Assembly: GCA_934409175.1 (NCBI GenBank) | Contig: CAKRVX010000108.1 | Coordinates: 1-5,884, forward strand | Reading direction: 5' to 3' | From: an uncultured Blautia sp. | Lineage (GTDB): Bacteria > Bacillota > Clostridia > Lachnospirales > Lachnospiraceae | Length of the DNA: 5,884 nucleotides | Notes under the pieces: model-generated | Databases searched by the model: none | What the model was told of the DNA's origin: nothing | Seen by the model: the letters and a program-made list of their open reading frames with translations, nothing else | Position numbers and translations under genes: made by a program | Part shown: positions 1-5,157 of the stretch, one piece after another | How the letters are laid out: the number at the start of each line of letters is the position of its first letter | How positions within the stretch are numbered: the stretch's first letter is position 1

Positions 1-136
1 TCCATTGTGCCATAGCATGAGAAGGAGAGAGGAGCGATGAGCCTGGAGCCAGGAAACCTGCTTAGTATGGCGAGGTTAAACTTCCGTGTAAAGTGTAACA
101 ACCAACTCCGTTGAATCCGCAGCTTCGGAGTGTTGT
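1..136 (+). promoter_or_regulatory. Cobalamin (B12) riboswitch, 3' part; 5' end outside window
   Basis: This is the 3' portion of a cobalamin-sensing riboswitch aptamer. Visible landmarks are the B12 box at 47-61 (AGCCAGGAAACCTGC, close to the family consensus) and the preceding purine-rich stretch with GATGAGCCTGG at 36-46. A stretch like the family's CCACTG segment lies at the left edge. After the box, 98-110 can pair with 126-136 (core ACTCCG/CGGAGT), leaving a 15-base loop; this sits where the family has its downstream kissing-loop hairpin. The base of this hairpin overlaps the first bases of the terminator stem at 134-140, so the two folds compete, as expected of a transcriptional switch. 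Known for the family: ligand binding usually lowers expression of B12 uptake or synthesis genes. The role in the kissing interaction is inference, because the upper half of the aptamer is missing from the window. Confidence 0.88.
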
Positions 137-165
137 CTGCTTTTATTTGAAGGCAGACATTTTTT
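134..165 (+). terminator. Intrinsic terminator of the B12 riboswitch
   Basis: A perfect 7-base-pair stem (TGTCTGC at 134-140 with GCAGACA at 153-159) closes a 12-base loop and is followed directly by six T residues at 160-165. It lies right after the cobalamin aptamer, so it is most simply the expression platform: transcription would stop here when B12 is bound. Confidence 0.85.
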
Positions 166-211
166 ATGGAATGCGCCTGTTCTTTATGAATTATACATGA
201 TTAAATGGCAG

Positions 212-301
212 GCGATACTACTTCGGATTTATTCGTTCCCTCCGCGCACTCATGAACGGATTTTTATTCTACCCCGGAGTAGCATCGCTCCCTCTTTTTT
301 T
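212..301 (+). promoter_or_regulatory. Second leader hairpin, terminator-like, in the 166-341 leader
   Basis: Bases 212-226 pair with 274-288 in a 15-position stem with one A-C mismatch and one G-T wobble. Inside it, 231-238 pair with 254-261 (8 pairs, one wobble). A seven-T run follows at 295-301, six bases after the stem, so the element resembles an intrinsic terminator but the gap is longer than usual. It is oriented for + strand transcription; there is no T run on the other side. The rest of 166-341 holds no gene that I can support. The element could be a second attenuator, a relic of an older regulatory unit, or a small palindromic repeat. Confidence 0.6.
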
Positions 302-330
302 AGGGATAATCAGAGTGCGGATTGGAGAAA

Positions 331-340
331 GGGGAGGGAG
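331..340 (+). promoter_or_regulatory. Ribosome binding site for the 342 start
   Basis: The purine run GGGGAGGGAG contains GGAGG at 333-337, four bases before the ATG at 342. This fixes the start at 342 rather than the in-frame ATG at 252, which lies inside the leader hairpin. Bases 333-339 are perfectly complementary to 237-243 upstream, so the site could be masked by RNA folding. Confidence 0.75.
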
Positions 341-341
341 A

Positions 342-632
342 ATGGATAAACCATATTGGGAAGATAAAGAATTTTCTTATTTCAGTCATAAAAAATGTGA
401 ATTTTTTCCTTGCCATAAAGATGCAGATCCGGAAGATTTCAATTGCCTGTTCTGTTATTGTCCGTTGTATGCGCTGGGTGATAAATGTGGTGGGAATTTT
501 AAATATACAGAAACAGGGTTAAAGGACTGTACAGATTGCCAGCTGCCACATAAGCGCAGAAATTACGGTTATGTGACAGGAAAATATCAGGAACTGGCAG
601 AAATGATGAAGATAATGAAAGATCATAAATGA
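342..632 (+). CDS. Cysteine-rich small domain (zf-like) protein, probable metal-binding protein linked to cobalamin
   Basis: A 96-residue protein that is almost entirely one cysteine-rich domain. The cysteines are at 19, 24, 35, 38, 40, 49, 63 and 66, with histidines at 16, 25 and 70. Runs such as FFPCH (21-25), FNCLFCYCPLY (33-43), CGGNF (49-53) and KDCTDCQLPH (61-70) match my memory of the Pfam zf-like family PF04071. Known of that family: it is thought to bind metal and occurs fused to, or beside, cobalamin biosynthesis enzymes; its biochemical role is not established. The B12 riboswitch upstream agrees with this. The C-terminal tail (about 75-96) is charged and likely helical. There is no signal peptide or membrane segment, so it should be cytoplasmic. 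The start at ATG 342 is chosen for its strong ribosome site; extension to ATG 252 would add 30 unrelated residues encoded by the leader hairpin. recQ follows within 45 bases. Confidence 0.85.
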   Translation: MDKPYWEDKEFSYFSHKKCEFFPCHKDADPEDFNCLFCYCPLYALGDKCGGNFKYTETGLKDCTDCQLPHKRRNYGYVTGKYQELAEMMKIMKDHK

Positions 633-674
633 CATGTGCAGTTTATTATAGTAAAGCAGAGGTTCGTTTGGAAA

Positions 675-2513
675 TTGACAAAGAATCAAATACTGAAAAA
701 ATATTTTGGATATGATACATTCAGAGAAGGTCAGAAAGAAGTTATTGACAACATTCTTTCTGGGAAAGATGTTGTGGGAATTATGCCTACAGGAGCAGGA
801 AAATCTTTATGTTATCAGATTCCGGCGTTAATGATGGGAGGAATCACATTAGTGATTTCTCCCTTAATTTCTCTTATGAAAGATCAGGTAAGTTCTTTAA
901 ACCAGGCTGGAATTCTGGCGGCATATCTGAACAGTTCGCTGACGGCGAATCAGTATTATAAAGCATTAAGTCTGGCCAAAACAGGTCGTTACCCTATTAT
1001 TTATGTGGCTCCTGAGCGATTATTGAATGAAGAGTTTCTTGATTTTGCACTTCATGCAGAGATTTCCATGATTGCAGTGGATGAAGCTCATTGCGTATCT
1101 CAGTGGGGACAGGATTTTCGACCAAGTTATCTTAAAATTACGGAATTTATCAGAAGATTACCCCGGCGCCCGGTGGTCAGTGCTTTTACTGCCACAGCTA
1201 CGAGTGAGGTAAGGGATGATATTATTGATATTCTTCATCTGCAGGAGCCTTTTGTGATAACAACGGGATTTAATCGTGAAAATCTTTTTTATTCTGTGCA
1301 GACACCCGGAAATAAATACAATTTCGTCAGAGAGTATGTGGAAGAGCATAAAGAAGAAAGTGGAATAATTTATTGCATTAGTCGAAAACTTGTGGAAGAA
1401 GTATGTGAGAATCTGATTAAAGATGGATTTTCTGCAACAAGGTATCATGCAGGACTTTCAGATGAAGAGCGTCGAAATAATCAGGATGATTTTATATATG
1501 ACAGATGCAGCATTATGGTGGCTACAAATGCTTTTGGAATGGGAATCGATAAATCCGATGTAAGATATGTGATCCATTATAATATGCCGAAAAATATGGA
1601 AAGCTACTATCAGGAGGCAGGGCGTGCAGGCAGGGATGGAGAACCTGCAAGATGTATTTTGCTCTATAGTAGACAGGATGTAGTCACCAATCGTTTTTTT
1701 ATAGAAAACAGTCAGGAAAATCAGGAACTGGACCCGTTGACCAGAGCACTGGTACAGGAACGTGACGAAGAACGTCTCAGAAAAATGACATTTTACTGTT
1801 TTACGCATGAGTGTCTCAGAGACTATATTTTGAGGTATTTTGGAGAGTATGGTTCCGGATATTGTGGAAATTGCAGTAACTGTCTTACCGAATTCGAGGA
1901 AGTGGATATAACGAAAGAGGCGAAAGAAATCATAAGATGTGTGGAATTCTGCCATCAAAGATATGGAGTAACTGTTATTTTAGATACTCTGCGTGGAGCA
2001 AATACAGCTAAAATTCGACAATATCATATGGAAGAAAATCCTTGTTATGGAAAGTGCAGGGATATTCCAGTTTATCGACTTCGTCAAATAGTTAATTATC
2101 TGCTTGAAAAAGGATATTTGTCTTTGTCAAATGACAGTTTTACGCTTGTAAGATTAACAGGACGATCACAGAATCTGTTCAGGACGGACAATGCCGGACT
2201 TACTATGAAAATGATACGGGAACAGAAAAGGTCTGTCAGGGAAAAACAGACGTCAAAAGCAAAGACAAAAACTTCCGGTGTATTGGCACAGGAGGATGAA
2301 CCGTTATTTCAAACACTTCGTCAGCTCAGAATGGAGATTGCCAGGGAAGAAAAAGTTCCACCGTACATTGTGTTTTCAGACAAAACGCTGGTACATATGT
2401 GTATTGTCAAACCTGAGAATAAGGCAGAAATGCTTACTGTTTCTGGGGTAGGAGAGCATAAGTATGGGAAATATGGGAAGAAATTTCTGGATAAAATAAA
2501 TCAAAGACAGTAA
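675..2513 (+). CDS. recQ: ATP-dependent DNA helicase RecQ
   Basis: A full-length RecQ-family 3'-5' DNA helicase (612 residues from TTG 675), involved in recombination and replication-fork repair. Seen in order: motif 0 FGYDTFREGQ (11-20), Walker A MPTGAGKS (37-44), DEAH box (136-139), motif III SAFTATAT (169-176), motif V ATNAFGMGIDK (283-293) and the arginine-finger motif QEAGRAGRDG (313-322). The zinc site follows as C380, C397, C400 and C403, then an RQC winged-helix region (about 415-495), and an HRDC domain (about 541-609) containing VPPYIVFSDKTL. No key residue is missing. Start choice: a GTG at 636 would add 13 residues that do not look conserved and has no good ribosome site. TTG 675 gives MTKNQILKKYFGYD, the N-terminus I expect for clostridial relatives, with AGAGG 12 bases upstream, though this too is weak. 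It lies 3-42 bases after the zf-like gene with no terminator between, so co-transcription is likely. Confidence 0.95.
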   Translation: MTKNQILKKYFGYDTFREGQKEVIDNILSGKDVVGIMPTGAGKSLCYQIPALMMGGITLVISPLISLMKDQVSSLNQAGILAAYLNSSLTANQYYKALSLAKTGRYPIIYVAPERLLNEEFLDFALHAEISMIAVDEAHCVSQWGQDFRPSYLKITEFIRRLPRRPVVSAFTATATSEVRDDIIDILHLQEPFVITTGFNRENLFYSVQTPGNKYNFVREYVEEHKEESGIIYCISRKLVEEVCENLIKDGFSATRYHAGLSDEERRNNQDDFIYDRCSIMVATNAFGMGIDKSDVRYVIHYNMPKNMESYYQEAGRAGRDGEPARCILLYSRQDVVTNRFFIENSQENQELDPLTRALVQERDEERLRKMTFYCFTHECLRDYILRYFGEYGSGYCGNCSNCLTEFEEVDITKEAKEIIRCVEFCHQRYGVTVILDTLRGANTAKIRQYHMEENPCYGKCRDIPVYRLRQIVNYLLEKGYLSLSNDSFTLVRLTGRSQNLFRTDNAGLTMKMIREQKRSVREKQTSKAKTKTSGVLAQEDEPLFQTLRQLRMEIAREEKVPPYIVFSDKTLVHMCIVKPENKAEMLTVSGVGEHKYGKYGKKFLDKINQRQ

Positions 2514-2554
2514 TATGTTGTCGTAATCTCGCGGATAAATAAGAACGATTTTCA

Positions 2555-2583
2555 TTGTAATATATATTTGTGTCTGCTAGAAT
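2555..2583 (+). promoter_or_regulatory. Sigma-A-type promoter in the recQ 3' intergenic region
   Basis: A -35 TTGTAA (2555-2560) is followed by a 17-base spacer and a -10 TAGAAT (2578-2583), with a TG one base before the -10 (extended -10). Transcription would start near 2590. The next annotated gene has its own promoter beyond a terminator, so this promoter appears to serve only the 2590-2791 interval. AT-rich spacer DNA can produce such matches by chance. Confidence 0.5.
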
Positions 2584-2589
2584 AGATAC

Positions 2590-2791
2590 AGTTACTGCAG
2601 AAACAATGTAGAAACATAGCAAAAGAAGAAATCTTAAAAATCATATCTAAATTCTTTTGGGGAACCAGGTCTTTTACAAAAGAAAATACCGTTCTGGCAT
2701 TTTCCATAGCTTCTGCAAGGGACACAATACAGAAGAACAACAGATTACATAAAACCGGAGCGCCTTCAGCGAAGAGGGCGTCTCCGGTTTT
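2590..2791 (+). ncRNA. Candidate small RNA gene of about 200 nt, identity unknown
   Basis: The gene-free stretch 2514-2901 has a promoter ending at 2583 and a strong terminator at 2751-2791, with no plausible protein start between them. By hand the RNA folds into a closing stem, 2596-2602 with 2711-2717 (perfect 7 pairs), continued by 2607-2614 with 2701-2708 (one mismatch, one wobble). The stem encloses two hairpins: 2621-2627 with 2652-2658, and 2661-2670 with 2688-2695 with a small bulge. I do not recognise the family. The length and the place beside recQ recall Bacillus subtilis 6S-2 RNA (bsrB, next to the recQ-like yocI), but the branched fold is not the classical 6S rod. The interval could instead be just the recQ 3' untranslated region. 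Confidence 0.35.
2751..2791 (+). terminator. Strong hairpin terminator after recQ / candidate small RNA
   Basis: AAAACCGGAG at 2751-2760 pairs with CTCCGGTTTT at 2782-2791, and CGCC at 2761-2764 with GGCG at 2777-2780, with one bulged T (2781) and a 12-base loop. The stem is GC-rich at its core and flanked by A4 and T4, so it may also work for the opposite strand. It is the first convincing terminator after recQ, 238 bases past the recQ stop. Confidence 0.85.
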
Positions 2792-2804
2792 GCAGTTTAT
2801 ATGA

Positions 2805-2852
2805 AGTATACAGCAGAAGTTATACTGCTTCGTAATACTTGAATTTTAGTAT
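2805..2852 (+). promoter_or_regulatory. AGTAT/ATACT inverted repeats, possible operator
   Basis: Four half-sites form two inverted pairs: AGTATA (2805-2810) with TATACT (2821-2826), and ATACT (2835-2839) with AGTAT (2848-2852). The second pair overlaps the -35 element of the protease promoter and part of its spacer. AGCAG (2812-2816) and CTGCT (2825-2829) also pair. The arrangement suggests a binding site for a dimeric regulator, but no regulator gene lies in the window and the sequence is AT-rich. Confidence 0.35.
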
Positions 2853-2867
2853 CAGAACAGATATAAT
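2839..2867 (+). promoter_or_regulatory. Sigma-A-type promoter of the protease operon
   Basis: TTGAAT (2839-2844), a 17-base spacer and a perfect TATAAT (2862-2867) lie 34 bases before the protease ATG. The expected start of transcription is near 2874, giving a leader of under 30 bases that contains the GGAGG ribosome site. Confidence 0.8.
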
Positions 2868-2885
2868 GGCGTTATCTTAGAGTTT

Positions 2886-2890
2886 GGAGG
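2886..2890 (+). promoter_or_regulatory. Ribosome binding site for the protease start at 2902
   Basis: GGAGG lies 11 bases before ATG 2902, somewhat far but usable. An in-frame TTG at 2884 overlaps the site itself, so it cannot be the start served by it. This supports ATG 2902, which also gives a normal signal peptide. Confidence 0.7.
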
Positions 2891-2901
2891 AAACGAATAG
2901 A

Positions 2902-5133
2902 ATGAAACTATTGCCCATGTTTCTTGCCGGCATTCTGATCATATCCGAGACACCTGTGTTGGCACAGGAGAAATCTGAATTCGGATCCGGAGAAATACAG
3001 CAGGATATAACTGCTGATTCCGATGAGTTTACATCAGAGTCAGAGGAAGTGGAGAAATTTACATCGGATGAGCAGGATGAACAATTTCAGGACGGTTCAG
3101 AAGATTTCAACACAGATGAAATTCATTACATTAAAGGAAGACCCCTGACAGAAGCAGAAAAAGAGGAACAGATGGCTCCTATTCATGGTCTTACTCTTAT
3201 GAATCCGGGAGAGCAGGTGGACAGTGATATTGACTCGGTATATGCAGCATATGGAGAAAACGAAGCGGATTATCCGGCTTCTTACGATGCCAGAGAGTGG
3301 GGATTGGTTACAGTGGCGAAGGATCAGCATCCTTTTGGGACCTGCTGGGCTTTTGGAATGGCATCTTTAATGGAAACTTCTCTTCTGACACAGGGAAAAG
3401 GCGAATATGATCTGTCTGAAGAGCATCTGTCGTATTTTTTTTCACATCTTCAGACAGATCCGTTAGGAAATACAGCCGGAGATCAGAATATTGTGAATGG
3501 AGATTATCATCAGATAGGCGGAAATGATTATCTGGCGTCGATTTTTTTGTCTGGCTGGTCAGGAATGACAACAGAAGAAGATGTGCCTTTTCCTACAGAT
3601 GAGTTTCATGAAAAGGATCTTACAGTGCCTGTGCCAGAGACAAAAGCATACAATGCTGTGGCATATCTGAAAAATGCATATTTTTCCGGTTATTCTGTAA
3701 ACAGGATGAAGCGTATGCTTATGGATAATCAGTCCGTAGCGATTATGTTTTATATGGGAACATCATATTATAATCCGGAAACAGGAGGATATTGCGATCT
3801 GACCAGCAGAGCATCCAAACGGATTAATCATATTGTGACGATTGTTGGGTGGGATGACGATTATTCTCACGAAAATTTTGTTTCCAGATCAAAAGTTACG
3901 AAAGACGGAGCATGGATTGCAAAGAACAGCTGGGGCAGTGAGTGGGGAGAGAATGGGTATTTTTATCTTTCTTATCAGGATCCCAATATCACTAATCTGG
4001 TAGCAGCAGATGCTGTAACACCAGAAGATCAGATATATGATAATAATTATTTTTATGATGGTTCTTCTGCAATCAATTATATAACGTTGAGTAGCGGTGC
4101 CTCCGTGTCTGTTGTATATACAGCTGATGCAGGAAGAGGAAAGAAAGAAGAACTGGGGGAGATTAATGTTACATCTCTCAGTGACAATTCTTCATATGCC
4201 ATACAGGTATATACAGGTGTGACAGATCCATCTGATCCTGAAAGTGGAAAGATGGCATATTTGCAACCATATCAGTTTACTCAGTCCATAGCGGGAGTAC
4301 GTACAATAGATATTCCGCCGGTAACATTATTCCCGGGAGAAAAATATGCGATAACAATTAAAAATACCGGAAGTAAGGCTATAAAGTTTGGAGTGGAGGG
4401 AACTGCACAATATAAAAATGCAGATGGAAGTGTCTGGTACCAGGCGAATGCGTGTACGCAGGCAGGTCAGAGCTATTTTAAATCTGCTGCAGACAATGAA
4501 AACTGGGAGGACACTGCACAGAGTAAGTGGAGTGCAAGAATTAAAGGACACACCAGAACTCTGGATGAGACAGGTACTCTTGATCAGCCGAAATTTCAGG
4601 TGAGAGCAGGACTGGGATATAACATAATATCCTGGAAAAAAGTCGAACATGCTCAGGGATACAGTGTATATCAGAGACCCGGAAAAGGAGGAAAATGGAA
4701 AAGGATTGCTTCTTTAAGCGGATCAGTTTTAAAATATAAAGACAGTCAGATTGCTTCTGGAAATTCCTACCGTTATACAGTGCGTGCATGGTATAAAACG
4801 GCAGGAAAAACTTTCAAGAGCGATTATACGACAGGAGAAGTAATTAAAGCAGCTCCTGCATTGCAGAGGATCAGTTCCACAGAAAAAGAAAAAGAGGGAA
4901 TCAGAATTCGATGGAAGGCCCAGAAAAACTGTGACGGATATCGTATATACAGGAAGAAAAAGGGCGGAACTTTTCAAACTCTTAAGATAATTTCCAGAGG
5001 AACTGCGGCGACATATCTGGACAAAACAGCTAAAAAAGGTGTATCATATTACTATGCTGTAAAGGCATATGTAAAGGAACCTTATGGAAAAGTATACAGC
5101 GAATATAAAAGGTCATCTGTTGTAAAACGTTGA
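2902..5133 (+). CDS. Secreted C1A (papain-like) cysteine protease with lectin-like and FN3-like domains
   Basis: A 743-residue exported protease. Residues 1-21 form a signal peptide (MKLLPMFLAG..., likely cut after VLA). Residues 22 to about 80 are very acidic, then a short pro-like segment leads to the papain fold at about 124-370. Catalytic residues are all present: oxyanion Gln142 (KDQHPFG), Cys148 (GTCWAF), His310 (RINHIVTIVGW) and Asn342 (AKNSWGSEWGENGYF). Residues about 379-502 resemble the lectin-like domain (PF18560) that often follows such proteases in clostridia. Residues about 558-650 and 651-743 look like two fibronectin type III repeats, with ISWKKVEHAQGYSVY and IRWKAQKNCDGYRIY in matching positions; these are rich in Lys and Arg. 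There is no LPXTG or C-terminal membrane anchor, so it is released or held by non-covalent binding. The natural substrate cannot be told. It is first in an operon with the SH3-like gene 24 bases downstream. Confidence 0.93.
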   Translation: MKLLPMFLAGILIISETPVLAQEKSEFGSGEIQQDITADSDEFTSESEEVEKFTSDEQDEQFQDGSEDFNTDEIHYIKGRPLTEAEKEEQMAPIHGLTLMNPGEQVDSDIDSVYAAYGENEADYPASYDAREWGLVTVAKDQHPFGTCWAFGMASLMETSLLTQGKGEYDLSEEHLSYFFSHLQTDPLGNTAGDQNIVNGDYHQIGGNDYLASIFLSGWSGMTTEEDVPFPTDEFHEKDLTVPVPETKAYNAVAYLKNAYFSGYSVNRMKRMLMDNQSVAIMFYMGTSYYNPETGGYCDLTSRASKRINHIVTIVGWDDDYSHENFVSRSKVTKDGAWIAKNSWGSEWGENGYFYLSYQDPNITNLVAADAVTPEDQIYDNNYFYDGSSAINYITLSSGASVSVVYTADAGRGKKEELGEINVTSLSDNSSYAIQVYTGVTDPSDPESGKMAYLQPYQFTQSIAGVRTIDIPPVTLFPGEKYAITIKNTGSKAIKFGVEGTAQYKNADGSVWYQANACTQAGQSYFKSAADNENWEDTAQSKWSARIKGHTRTLDETGTLDQPKFQVRAGLGYNIISWKKVEHAQGYSVYQRPGKGGKWKRIASLSGSVLKYKDSQIASGNSYRYTVRAWYKTAGKTFKSDYTTGEVIKAAPALQRISSTEKEKEGIRIRWKAQKNCDGYRIYRKKKGGTFQTLKIISRGTAATYLDKTAKKGVSYYYAVKAYVKEPYGKVYSEYKRSSVVKR

Positions 5134-5157
5134 AAATGAAAAGTGAAGGAAAACGAT

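Noticed and set aside
178..206. TGTTCT-N17-TTAAAT as a promoter for the zf-like gene
   Set aside because: Both hexamers are poor matches. The spacing is right, but in AT-rich DNA this is weak evidence, and the riboswitch transcript already explains expression.
252..341. In-frame ATG at 252 extending the zf-like protein by 30 residues
   Set aside because: It lies inside the leader hairpin, has no ribosome site, and the added residues do not resemble the family; ATG 342 has a strong ribosome site.
636..674. GTG at 636 as the recQ start
   Set aside because: It has no clear ribosome site, and its 13 extra residues are not expected for RecQ. It cannot be fully excluded, as the TTG 675 site is also weak.
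1458..1958. Minus-strand open frame of 166 codons inside recQ
   Set aside because: A shadow of a highly conserved helicase gene on the other strand, with no protein-like domain.
2552..2740. Minus-strand open frame of 62 codons
   Set aside because: It starts at a TTG without a ribosome site and overlaps the promoter and structured region; no recognisable protein.
2586..2804. Open + strand frame with protein-like composition in the recQ downstream spacer
   Set aside because: No ATG, GTG or TTG start near its beginning, it runs through the terminator hairpin, and I recognise no family. A decayed gene remains possible but unsupported.
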